Assembly (NCBI RefSeq): GCF_029054785.1
Contig: NZ_JAIDEN010000115.1
Coordinates: forward strand, 1 to 9,031
Direction of reading: 5' to 3'
From: Duncaniella sp.
GTDB taxonomy: Bacteria > Bacteroidota > Bacteroidia > Bacteroidales > Muribaculaceae
DNA: 9,031 nt
The translations under genes and the position numbers were made by a program. Shown piece by piece: positions 1 to 6,848 of this stretch (positions within the stretch are counted from its first letter, which is position 1; each line of letters starts with the position of its first letter). The notes under the pieces were generated by a model. It was not told the DNA's origin and ran no database searches. It was given only the letters and a program-made list of their open reading frames with translations.

Positions 1-55
1 AGGTTCAATTAATGGTTAAAATTATTGGTATCCGTCCAAATCTCTAAAAAAGAGA
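1..55 (+). repeat. Left arm of the perfect 55-bp inverted repeat
   Basis: This arm is the exact reverse complement of 226-280, with no mismatch over 55 bases. Its inner 15 bases (41-55) are a small dyad, TCTCT-A5-AGAGA. A second imperfect dyad, TTGG-N7-CCAA, lies at 25-38. The repeat may extend left of the window. Confidence 0.97.
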
Positions 56-70
56 GCCTTATTCAGTAGG

Positions 71-78
71 CAAAGTTA
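71..78 (-). promoter_or_regulatory. Bacteroidales -7 box reading left, out of the element
   Basis: On the minus strand these bases read TAACTTTG, identical to the box at 180-187, and the following base is also the same. No TTTG was seen at the expected -33 spacing. If the core inverts, this box would point at the OMP operon instead of the one at 180-187. Confidence 0.35.
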
Positions 79-179
79 GTTGTTTTTCTGTAAATAAGAT
101 GTCTATGGCCAAAAAAAATTGTAAAAAATGCCAATAATTCTTTTTGAATAGGCTTTTTTATCAGTAATTATGATGGTTG

Positions 180-187
180 TAACTTTG
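180..187 (+). promoter_or_regulatory. Bacteroidales -7 box reading toward the OMP operon
   Basis: TAACTTTG matches TAnnTTTG. The position expected for the -33 TTTG box holds only a T-run (154-159, ending in A at 160), so the upstream element is weak. If used, transcription would start near 194, giving a leader of about 155 nt for the OMP gene that includes the whole right repeat arm. No better two-box promoter was found for this operon. Confidence 0.45.
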
Positions 188-225
188 CTTAATGGTGGTA
201 ATCTGACAGTTAGAAAAGTTGAAGT

Positions 226-280
226 TCTCTTTTTTAGAGATTTGGACGGATACCAATAATTTTAACCATTAATTGAACCT
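226..280 (-). repeat. Right arm of the perfect 55-bp inverted repeat
   Basis: This arm is the exact reverse complement of 1-55. Its inner end (226-240) reads TCTCT-T5-AGAGA. The two inner dyads therefore differ only in an A5 versus T5 spacer, which marks arm orientation. The outer end is 68 bases before the probable start of the outer-membrane protein gene. Confidence 0.97.
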
Positions 281-348
281 GCATCCTGTCACAATATTCC
301 GGTCTTTTGTCACTATGATTCCGTCGATCTGCTTTTCTCAAAATATAT

Positions 349-2556
349 TTGCAGAAAAAAAGAATGTTCCAGAGTCTTTTCATCTCTTTGCTTTTGCAAT
401 GTCAAGCGATCTCTCCATGCAGTGCCGACACTGCGATCACCACCGGGCAAACTGTCTATCAGAATCAACTTCAAACTGATTCCGCTTTTTTTACAGATCT
501 GAAAGAAATCACAGTCACCGCAACACGTCCGACCTCGATCGTAAAAGCCGACCGCATATCCTATATCCCATCAGCAATCATCTCCGGAAACACAGTCTAT
601 GATGCCTTAGAGTCAATTCCCGGTGTATCCGTCGAATCAGATGGCAAAATATCAGTGAACGGCGAACGCGGCATAACAGTCAACATCGACGGACGCAAAT
701 CAATCCTCACCGGTGAGGCTCTGACCGCCTTTTTGCGCGCCACTCCATCTTCTGATATTGACAAAATTGACATCATCACGGCTCCAAGCGCCCGACGAGA
801 AGCATCGGGCCCCGTCACTACAATAAACATTCAACGGCGACGTAAGAATACCGACGGATTCTCTATCGGTCTAAATTCCAACGCCCAAATCTGGAAAACA
901 CGCCGGATATACGGCGCCATACACACAGAGTATTCCTGCAAAGGACATGTCCTGACTCTGATCTGCTCCTCGCTCTCCGCACTGAACCCGACTGACCTGA
1001 TCACCGAAAGACCTTATCCCGGATATTCCGAAAATCTCCTCCAGACATATCGGCGTGAAAGAACTGATCTCATGAACAACATCGCCTTATCCTATGACTA
1101 CAAAACCAACTCCAATTTAAGCCTGGGTGCATCGTTGAACTACAATCACTCCAACAGAAAAGAACCCGCAAGCATGACAACGATCACTCCTATTGACGGC
1201 AACCCTATCATAACCAACAACTCAGCCCGTTTCATAACCCACAACGTCTATGGCGGGGCATATCTCAAGAAACAGGCTTCAGGTTCCAAGAACGGCTGGA
1301 CATTGTCTTTCGATTTTTTCAATCACGACAACACAGAGAATCAACTGATGGAAGACAATGCGTCGACATCCATCAAAGGTGATATGTCAGGCAATACATT
1401 CGGACTTGTCGGAAATTTCGACTGGCAAAAAACGCTTTCTTCCAATTGGGAGATCACAGCCGGACTGCGCACGTCATATATCCGGATGAGTAATCTCGGC
1501 ATCTATTCTGATCAGTCAGAACAGGCTTCTTCTAAGGACCATTCGGCATCTCTCGGCTCCTCATTCGGCTATTCCGAAAACGTCAACGCGCTCTATGCAG
1601 AGGCAAAGGCCAGATACGGCTTTCTGACCGCAACCGCAGGTCTCAGAGCCGAAGAAAGCAACCTGAATTCCGACTTTTCAGGCAACGAAAGTGCCGACAG
1701 CCATGACATCTCACGCCACGGATTCCGCATATACCCATCCGTCTCACTGATGGCAAGCACCTTGTCAGCCGGCACATGGATGCTTTCATATTCAACCAGA
1801 GTGACACGTCCGCGCTTTGCTGATCTTGATCCTTTCATCCACCTTTTTGATGACATCACACACGTTGGAGGCAATATCCGGCTCAGAGAGTCAATCTCCA
1901 ATTCAGTCAGCGCCGTATGGACCAACGGTTCGTGGATGAGGGCAAGTATAACCGAAAATTATTCCGAAAACGAAATCATGAAATGCTATCGTGAACTTGG
2001 CGATGGGATAGTCTACGTGTCACCTGAAAACCTGCCCCGTCATCTGCAATTGATCCTGACTCTTTCAGCAAACAATCTCAGGATCGGACCTTGCTGGAAT
2101 CTGTCAGCGACAGCTACAATGCTGTATTCCAATTATCATTTTCCGGCTGAGACCGAAATCAGACCGAATGTGCTGTTCACCCCTATGGGAACGCTGAAAA
2201 ACCGCCTGACACTACCCTGGGATATCACGGCTGAAATAAGTGCTGAATACAAAGGACGTATGGCCTACGGTCAGGCTGTGGTCTCACCGATCTGGACAAC
2301 CCACATCGGACTGAAAAAATCATTCCTCAGCAACAAGATCAGCCTCTCAGTCTATATGCGCGACATATTCAACACCAACCACCCGACATCGACAATACTT
2401 CTTTCCGGCCGAAAAGCGACTCTCTCAGAACGCGAATTCGAGAACATGCGAAAAATCGGAATCTCCCTTTCGTTCCGTTTCAAAGGAAATAGCCGTTCGT
2501 TAAAAAAAGAAGCCGGAAACACTTTGATAGATGAAATGAATCGAGTTAATTTGTAA
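349..2556 (+). CDS. Outer-membrane beta-barrel protein, TonB-receptor-like
   Basis: Of 735 residues, 1-26 form a likely Sec signal peptide: basic QKKR, a hydrophobic FISLLL stretch, and possible cleavage after CSA. Residues about 52-165 resemble the plug of TonB-dependent receptors, with ITVTATRP, then ALESIPGVSV, VNIDGRKS and the IDIITAPSARREASGP...INI block. The rest alternates like a large beta-barrel and ends near IGISLSFRF before a polar tail of about 25 residues. This fits the 'outer membrane beta-barrel family protein' group of Bacteroidetes. The carboxypeptidase-regulatory-like N-terminal domain common in relatives is missing. The substrate is not evident. The start is TTG at 349; the first ATG is at 364 but would drop the basic n-region, and an in-frame stop at 316-318 rules out anything much longer. 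The gene is first in an operon with the histidine kinase 30 bases downstream. Confidence 0.85.
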   Translation: MQKKRMFQSLFISLLLQCQAISPCSADTAITTGQTVYQNQLQTDSAFFTDLKEITVTATRPTSIVKADRISYIPSAIISGNTVYDALESIPGVSVESDGKISVNGERGITVNIDGRKSILTGEALTAFLRATPSSDIDKIDIITAPSARREASGPVTTINIQRRRKNTDGFSIGLNSNAQIWKTRRIYGAIHTEYSCKGHVLTLICSSLSALNPTDLITERPYPGYSENLLQTYRRERTDLMNNIALSYDYKTNSNLSLGASLNYNHSNRKEPASMTTITPIDGNPIITNNSARFITHNVYGGAYLKKQASGSKNGWTLSFDFFNHDNTENQLMEDNASTSIKGDMSGNTFGLVGNFDWQKTLSSNWEITAGLRTSYIRMSNLGIYSDQSEQASSKDHSASLGSSFGYSENVNALYAEAKARYGFLTATAGLRAEESNLNSDFSGNESADSHDISRHGFRIYPSVSLMASTLSAGTWMLSYSTRVTRPRFADLDPFIHLFDDITHVGGNIRLRESISNSVSAVWTNGSWMRASITENYSENEIMKCYRELGDGIVYVSPENLPRHLQLILTLSANNLRIGPCWNLSATATMLYSNYHFPAETEIRPNVLFTPMGTLKNRLTLPWDITAEISAEYKGRMAYGQAVVSPIWTTHIGLKKSFLSNKISLSVYMRDIFNTNHPTSTILLSGRKATLSEREFENMRKIGISLSFRFKGNSRSLKKEAGNTLIDEMNRVNL

Positions 2557-2586
2557 ACTTCAACAATCGCAAGACCCATCAGTGAT

Positions 2587-3591
2587 ATGAAATTCACCCC
2601 TCTGATATTCGCAGCCATCCTGTTTCTTGTCATCAGGCTTGTCAACGATTTGCCGCCGGGAGAAAACTACTTTATGGTTCATTCAGCCGGATTCATCGCA
2701 ACCGAGCTGGCAGGCATCATGTGCGGGAGCTATCTCTGCTTCCATCTTGCCGGAAAATGGGTAAGGTTCAGCACCGGAAAGCATCTGAACTTCATGCTGG
2801 AATACGGCACCGTACTGCTGTTCCCGACTTTACTGGCGGTAATCATCATGAGCATCTCCCACGAGTCAGACCTATATGAGAAGACAACACTGCTTGTCAT
2901 ACCCATTGTGATCACAGGCCTGATGTCACTGTGGTTATACACCACTATGAAAACGAACTATATTGACAGCCTGTTTTCCGCATCCAGGCTGAAGGAGAAA
3001 GAAGCCCGCAATGCAAGGATCGAAACCGAACTGCGGCTTCTAAGATCCCAATATCACCCTCACTTTCTTTTCAACATGCTCAACACCATCTATTTCAGCA
3101 TCGAAGAGACAAACACCGTTGCCCGCGACACCGTAGAGCATCTTGCAAACCTCCTGCGGGCCCAACTTTATGATGACGACAGCCCGGTCCCGATAGCCAG
3201 AGAAATCTCTGCACTGACAAGCTTCATCGAGCTCTGCCGGATCCGCTATGGCGATTCGCTGAACCTGTCAGTCAGTCTGGATGAAAGCTATCCGTCGTCA
3301 AGGATCCATCCGCATCTGCTTCTGCCTCTTGTCGAGAACGCCGTCAAACATTCCGGAGGCGGATCCACAAGACAAATATCAGTCCTTCTCACACGCACTC
3401 CGGATACCATCGATTTTCAGGTCGAAAACACCGTCCCTTTGGAGACCGCCAATAATCCCGACAACCATAATTCCGGAATCGGATTGTCCAGCTTGCGAAA
3501 AAGGCTGGAACTACTGTATGAAGACAAATACTCACTGACACTCATGCAGGATTCCGGAATCTATTCAGCACACCTTCACTTATTGCTATGA
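2587..3591 (+). CDS. LytS-family sensor histidine kinase
   Basis: Inner-membrane kinase of 334 residues expected to autophosphorylate and pass phosphate to the regulator encoded next. Hydrophobic segments at about 5-21, 34-54, 73-92 and 101-120 suggest four membrane spans with little periplasmic domain. A basic/acidic, probably coiled linker (about 130-152) leads to the His_kinase (LytS/YehU-type) box: Q-Y-H-P-H-F-L-F-N at 155-163, with H159 the likely phosphoacceptor. The HATPase part has the N-box LVENAVKH (248-255, N251) and the G-box SGIGL (296-300). The length is normal for the short Bacteroidetes LytS-like kinases. The start ATG lies 30 bases after the OMP stop, and the stop overlaps the next start as ATGA, so all three genes are probably co-transcribed. 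The stimulus is unknown. Because the protein has no large sensory domain, it could read membrane state or the neighbouring OMP (inference). Confidence 0.94.
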   Translation: MKFTPLIFAAILFLVIRLVNDLPPGENYFMVHSAGFIATELAGIMCGSYLCFHLAGKWVRFSTGKHLNFMLEYGTVLLFPTLLAVIIMSISHESDLYEKTTLLVIPIVITGLMSLWLYTTMKTNYIDSLFSASRLKEKEARNARIETELRLLRSQYHPHFLFNMLNTIYFSIEETNTVARDTVEHLANLLRAQLYDDDSPVPIAREISALTSFIELCRIRYGDSLNLSVSLDESYPSSRIHPHLLLPLVENAVKHSGGGSTRQISVLLTRTPDTIDFQVENTVPLETANNPDNHNSGIGLSSLRKRLELLYEDKYSLTLMQDSGIYSAHLHLLL

Positions 3592-4316
3592 CCGACATTC
3601 CAACTCTGACATGCGTAATCGTTGACGACGAGCCAACAGCCCGTTATGGATTAAGGAGCTACATAAACCGGACGCACGGCCTCAGTTGTGTGGCCGAGTT
3701 TCAGGATGCAGTCTCATTCTCGGCATATCTCGACAGAAACGCGGCTCCTGACATTGTGTTCATGGACATACGTATGCCCATTATGTCCGGAATGGAGTTC
3801 CTTGCCAACCGGACAGTCCGGTCAGCCGTAATTATTGTAACAGCCTATGAACAATATGCAATCTCCGGCTACGAACTTGACGTGACCGACTATCTGTTAA
3901 AACCGGTTTCATATCCACGATTCGTCAAAGCGACCGACAAGGCCCGTGAATATCTGAGTTTCAAACACGGGGCAACGCCGGCGAATCAGATTTTTGTCCG
4001 CGCTGACAGACAAATACATCGAATCGATATCAGCGACATCATCTATATCGAAAGCATCGAAAACTATATCCGCATTTTCACCCCTAATGACCGTATCGTG
4101 GCACGAAGCACTTTGAAAGAAATCCTGTCCGATTTGCCGGACGAAACATTCATCCGTATCCACAAATCATATATTGTAAACATAAACCACATCAAAAGCA
4201 TCACAAACAGCACTTTGACCCTGCAACCGACCGGAGAAATTCCTATTTCACGGACTTACAGACATCTGCTCCGGCAAGCGGTCTCAAAGAAGCGCAAAAC
4301 GACCGGAATCGAATAA
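3588..4316 (+). CDS. LytTR-family DNA-binding response regulator
   Basis: Cytoplasmic regulator of 242 residues. The receiver domain (about 7-122) has the acidic pair D13/D14, the phosphoacceptor D60 in FMDIRMP, T85 in IIVTAYE and K105 in LLKP, so all key residues are present. The LytTR DNA-binding domain (about 135-235) shows IFVRADRQ, the IIYIESIENYIRIF strand pair, the TLKEIL helix and FIRIHKSYIVNINHIKSI. This is the AlgR/LytR/AgrA type, which binds DNA through beta-strand loops at paired direct repeats. The start codon overlaps the kinase stop (ATGA, 3588-3591), which points to translational coupling and a cognate pair. Targets are unknown. The MATE promoter just downstream is one candidate, but I did not find a convincing LytTR direct repeat there. 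No clear terminator follows the gene. Confidence 0.95.
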   Translation: MTDIPTLTCVIVDDEPTARYGLRSYINRTHGLSCVAEFQDAVSFSAYLDRNAAPDIVFMDIRMPIMSGMEFLANRTVRSAVIIVTAYEQYAISGYELDVTDYLLKPVSYPRFVKATDKAREYLSFKHGATPANQIFVRADRQIHRIDISDIIYIESIENYIRIFTPNDRIVARSTLKEILSDLPDETFIRIHKSYIVNINHIKSITNSTLTLQPTGEIPISRTYRHLLRQAVSKKRKTTGIE

Positions 4317-4318
4317 AT

Positions 4319-4350
4319 TTTGGCTGCTTCGGAATTTATGACTACCTTTG
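4319..4350 (+). promoter_or_regulatory. Two-box Bacteroidales promoter for the MATE gene
   Basis: TTTG (4319-4322), a 20-base spacer, then TACCTTTG (4343-4350) followed by CA match the Bacteroidales -33/-7 consensus fully. It begins 2 bases after the response-regulator stop and predicts a start near 4357, so the MATE gene probably has its own promoter and a leader of about 160 nt. Confidence 0.75.
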
Positions 4351-4516
4351 CACCGCTGATTATAAGATTGCGTTTTGTAACCTTTGGCTCAACAAACAGA
4401 AGTGAGTTAATCCTCATCGGAGGGCATAAATGTATGATGCTGGATAAGATGATCGGGTAAAACCAAGATTCTTATACAGCTATTTTTATGTCAAACCCCT
4501 TTTGATAATTTCTCTT
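4351..4516 (+). other. Long leader of the MATE gene with tiny ORFs
   Basis: About 160 non-coding bases lie between the promoter and the likely ATG at 4517. A short CCTC-ATCG-GAGG hairpin (4412-4423) is followed by a GGAGGG purine stretch and a five-codon ORF (4430-4447, MYDAG). Another ORF, MIG, lies at 4449-4460, and MSNPF at 4488-4505. No riboswitch class was recognised. Tiny ORFs arise easily by chance, so a regulatory role is only a possibility. Confidence 0.35.
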
Positions 4517-5887
4517 ATGAAACGTGACGCTATTGATCTGGGGAAAGTTTCGATCCCCAGCCTGTTCAGAATCTATCTTGTACCGACCCTGCTGGGAATG
4601 CTCGCACTGTGTGCGGTAACAGCCACTGACGGAATCTTCATCGGCCGCGGACTTGGGAGTGAAGCTCTTGCCGCCGTCAACATCTGCATAGCGCCAACAA
4701 TGCTGATGATGGGCATCGGACTGATGCTCGGAGTCGGTGCCTCGGTTGTCTCCTCAATCCATCTTGCCGACGGAAATGTCAAGGCCGCGCGGCTGAATAT
4801 CACACAGGCTCTTCTTGTCGCAACAATCGCCGTCAGCCTGTTTCTGATCCTGACACTCGCATCTCCGCGCCGGACAGCACTGATTTTAGGCAGTTCGGAG
4901 TCACTGATATCAAGTGTGCTCGACTATATGCCCTGGATTTTTGCCACCTGCATGTTTCAGATCTGGGCTGCTATCGGACTCTTCGTCGTGCGGCTTGACG
5001 GCTCTCCGAAATATGCCATGTGGTGCAACGTGTTGCCAGGACTGCTCAATGTCATCCTTGACTACCTTTTTATCTTTCCGCTCGGCATGGGAATCAGAGG
5101 CGCCGCCTTGGCCACTTTCCTCAGCTGCATGGCTGGGGGCTTTATGGTGATGATCTATCTTGGCTTCTTTGCCTCTACGCTCAGAATCATACGGATCAAA
5201 CTCAGCGCGAAAAGCCTGAGACTCACCGTCCGCAACATCGGCTATCAATGCAAAATCGGCATTTCAGCACTCCTCGGCGAGGCGACAATGGGGCTGCTGA
5301 TGCTGATGGGCAATCTCATGTTCATGCGCTATATCGGCGACGACGGTGTCGGCGCGTTCAGCGTCGCCTGCTACTACTGTCCATTTGTGTTCATGATCGG
5401 CAATGCGATAGCCCAGTCGGCCCAGCCGATCATCAGCTACAACTACGGGCTGAAAGCAAAGGAGCGCGTAGTTTCAGCCGAGCGGCTCGCCATATCCTCC
5501 GCCATACTCTGCGGTCTCTCGATCACGGCGGCATTTGTGATCTTCCCAACCTCAATGGTCGGGCTCTTTCTTTCACCGGAAAGTCCTGCCGCAGTCATAG
5601 CCATCGGAGGATTCCCCATCTTCTCCGCAGCCTTTATATTCTACATCTTCAATCTCACGGCTATCGGCTACTTTCAGAGCGTCGAGAAAGCCGTCCCGTC
5701 AGTAGTCTTCGCCCTGCTTCGCGGACTGATATTCCTTGTGCCGTCATTCCTGACAGTCCCAAAACTCTTTGGTGTCAGCGGTATATGGCTTTCGCTCTTC
5801 GTTTCGGAAATTCTGACAAGCGGATGTATTATCGGCTACTATCTCTACAACCGCAAACGTGAAACCAAAATTCCGGCTGCGGTTTAG
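4517..5887 (+). CDS. MATE-family multidrug/cation efflux transporter
   Basis: Inner-membrane antiporter of 456 residues, a normal MATE length, with about twelve hydrophobic segments in two halves. Family signatures visible are ATDGIFIGRGLGSEALAAVNI (about 36-56), the half-way NVLPGLLNVILDYLFIFPLGMGIRGAALAT block (about 171-200), DGVGAFSV (276-283) and QSAQPIISYNYG (300-311). The pattern resembles the MepA/NorM-like group that exchanges Na+ or H+ for organic cations. The actual substrate cannot be read from sequence. I chose ATG 4517 (MKRDAIDLG), which sits in a good N-terminal context; a TTG at 4502 would add five residues. The gene lies 200 bases after the LytTR regulator with its own promoter, so it is adjacent to the two-component operon but not obviously part of it. 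It ends convergently with the next gene. Confidence 0.93.
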   Translation: MKRDAIDLGKVSIPSLFRIYLVPTLLGMLALCAVTATDGIFIGRGLGSEALAAVNICIAPTMLMMGIGLMLGVGASVVSSIHLADGNVKAARLNITQALLVATIAVSLFLILTLASPRRTALILGSSESLISSVLDYMPWIFATCMFQIWAAIGLFVVRLDGSPKYAMWCNVLPGLLNVILDYLFIFPLGMGIRGAALATFLSCMAGGFMVMIYLGFFASTLRIIRIKLSAKSLRLTVRNIGYQCKIGISALLGEATMGLLMLMGNLMFMRYIGDDGVGAFSVACYYCPFVFMIGNAIAQSAQPIISYNYGLKAKERVVSAERLAISSAILCGLSITAAFVIFPTSMVGLFLSPESPAAVIAIGGFPIFSAAFIFYIFNLTAIGYFQSVEKAVPSVVFALLRGLIFLVPSFLTVPKLFGVSGIWLSLFVSEILTSGCIIGYYLYNRKRETKIPAAV

Positions 5888-5909
5888 AGGGTGCATTGAA
5901 AACACCCTC
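5887..5909. terminator. Hairpin between convergent genes
   Basis: GAGGGTG (5887-5893) pairs perfectly with CACCCTC (5903-5909) around a 9-base loop, in the 29-base gap between the convergent MATE and EFR1-type genes. Neither side has a clear T-run, so this is a weak or factor-assisted bidirectional terminator candidate. Confidence 0.5.
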
Positions 5910-5916
5910 CCAGCTC

Positions 5917-6747
5917 TCAGCCGACAATCCAGCGCGGTGATTTCCGAAGGGAAAAGTTTTCGGACAGCACGGGTGCGAACGGCGAGTTGAGGCTGCGCGC
6001 ACCGACAGGGCAGATCTTGACGCAGGCGCTGCACTTTATACACTTCTCCGGAACTATCGAATGGCAGTCGCTGCCGATGGCCTCCGTCGGGCAGACCTCA
6101 ACACACTTTCCACATTCGCAACACAGTTCAACGTCAATCTCCGGCAAAAGGCGTACCGGATTGGCCTTCTGGCTCTCCATATATCCCATCACGAAAGTTC
6201 TGAAACTGACCAGCGACTGTTCAGGCGACGGCTCATCAAGAAGTCCGACCACATCGGCAGGAGACATCGCCCCCTCTTTCAGCCGCTCTCCTATCGCCTG
6301 ACCGAACGAGACAGCGTCTGCCAGATCCGCCTTGTCGGGACGGCCTTCGGCTATCGGAGTTCCGGATCTCGAATAGGAATGCTCGCCGACAAAGGCCGCG
6401 GCTGCAACCGGCACAAAGCCGAGACTTTCAGCAAATTCAGCCATGTCTTTGACCGCATTTTCAAATGCCCGGTTGCCATAGACTGCAATCAGCACACAGG
6501 GCGTGGAGTCAGCGACAATGCCTTTCATTCTCTCTTTTGCCAGAGGGGCCATCTTTCCGCCATAAACGGGAGCGGCAATAAGCGCGATATCTGATTTCAG
6601 AGGTCTGAGACAAAGATCTGCGGATCTTCGTGTCACGTCACATCCGCAGATCCCAGCGGCCATGAGTTCTTCGATTCCAGAAGCTACCGATGCGGCTACT
6701 TTAGCGGATGTGCCCGTCGGCGAAAAAAAGATATTGTATATTTTCAT
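5917..6747 (-). CDS. EFR1-type flavodoxin-like/ferredoxin fusion protein
   Basis: Cytoplasmic protein of 276 residues. The N-terminal half is flavodoxin-like: a first strand IYNIFFSPTGTSAKVA places the FMN phosphate-binding loop at about 9-15, and IALIAAPVYGGKMAPLA and CVLIAVYGNRAFENA follow as in flavodoxin-fold proteins. The C-terminal part has two complete C-x2-C-x2-C-x3-C-P motifs, with cysteines 209/212/215/219 and 236/239/242/246, for two [4Fe-4S] clusters. This architecture is that of the EFR1 family ferredoxins common in anaerobes, which should move electrons between ferredoxin-like carriers and FMN. The partner is unknown. The Fe-S domain is followed by a basic tail of about 29 residues. 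The gene appears monocistronic, with an upstream -7 box and hairpin on one side and the convergent MATE gene on the other. Confidence 0.9.
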   Translation of the reverse strand: MKIYNIFFSPTGTSAKVAASVASGIEELMAAGICGCDVTRRSADLCLRPLKSDIALIAAPVYGGKMAPLAKERMKGIVADSTPCVLIAVYGNRAFENAVKDMAEFAESLGFVPVAAAAFVGEHSYSRSGTPIAEGRPDKADLADAVSFGQAIGERLKEGAMSPADVVGLLDEPSPEQSLVSFRTFVMGYMESQKANPVRLLPEIDVELCCECGKCVEVCPTEAIGSDCHSIVPEKCIKCSACVKICPVGARSLNSPFAPVLSENFSLRKSPRWIVG

Positions 6748-6772
6748 TGCAAGTCCTGTAATTATAATCCGA

Positions 6773-6805
6773 GGATAAGAGATTGTTTACAACCTCTAAA
6801 TATCC
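6773..6805 (-). promoter_or_regulatory. Dyad in the 5' leader of the EFR1-type gene
   Basis: The core 6778-6797 is AGAG-A-TTGT-TT-ACAA-C-CTCT, two 9-base half-sites with one mismatched pair, flanked by GGATA and TATCC (6773-6777, 6801-6805). It lies just downstream of the predicted transcription start, 26-58 bases before the start codon, where it could be a repressor operator or an RNA hairpin at the transcript's 5' end. Part of it recurs near 8949. Confidence 0.45.
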
Positions 6806-6815
6806 GATGAGACTG

Positions 6816-6823
6816 CAAAGATA
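6816..6823 (-). promoter_or_regulatory. -7 box upstream of the EFR1-type gene
   Basis: On the minus strand these bases read TATCTTTG followed by CAG, matching TAnnTTTG(CA). No TTTG is found at the normal -33 spacing; one at 6833-6836 is too close. The predicted start is near 6809, giving a leader of about 60 nt. Confidence 0.5.
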
Positions 6824-6848
6824 ATAATTTTTCAAACAGCATTCCTAT

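Larger units (their letters stand above)
1..280. mobile_element. 280-bp inverted-repeat element: candidate invertible promoter cassette or MITE
   Basis: The two ends are perfect 55-bp inverted repeats (1-55 and 226-280) around a 170-bp AT-rich core with no plausible coding sequence. The inversion symmetry ends abruptly at base 56/225. The core carries TAACTTTGC facing right (180-188) and the same nine bases facing left (70-78), both matching the Bacteroidales -7 box TAnnTTTG. Two explanations fit. One is a recombinase-inverted promoter segment, a well-known phase-variation device in Bacteroidales with a similar spacer size. The other is a MITE, a short non-autonomous element mobilised by a transposase encoded elsewhere. 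No recombinase or transposase lies in the window. The left arm starts at the first base of the window, so the outer limit and any target-site duplication cannot be checked. The repeat is certain; its nature is inference. Confidence 0.6.

Noticed and set aside
304..351. Second promoter for the OMP gene from TTTG (306-309) and TATATTTG (344-351)
   Set aside because: The spacing of 34 bases is far from the usual 19-21, and the -7 box overlaps the probable start codon.
273..479. Plus-strand 68-codon ORF starting inside the right repeat arm
   Set aside because: It overlaps the OMP gene in another frame, has no recognisable domain, and the OMP frame continues with clear family signatures.
4351..4516. 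Riboswitch in the MATE leader
   Set aside because: I looked for cobalamin, TPP, guanidine and preQ1-like conserved blocks and saw none that were convincing.
5248..5862. Plus-strand 204-codon ORF inside the MATE gene
   Set aside because: It is an arginine/histidine-rich out-of-frame shadow; the MATE frame has family motifs throughout the same bases.
6061..6594. Plus-strand 177-codon ORF opposite the EFR1-type gene
   Set aside because: The minus-strand frame carries two complete [4Fe-4S] motifs and a flavodoxin-like loop; the plus frame shows no family features.
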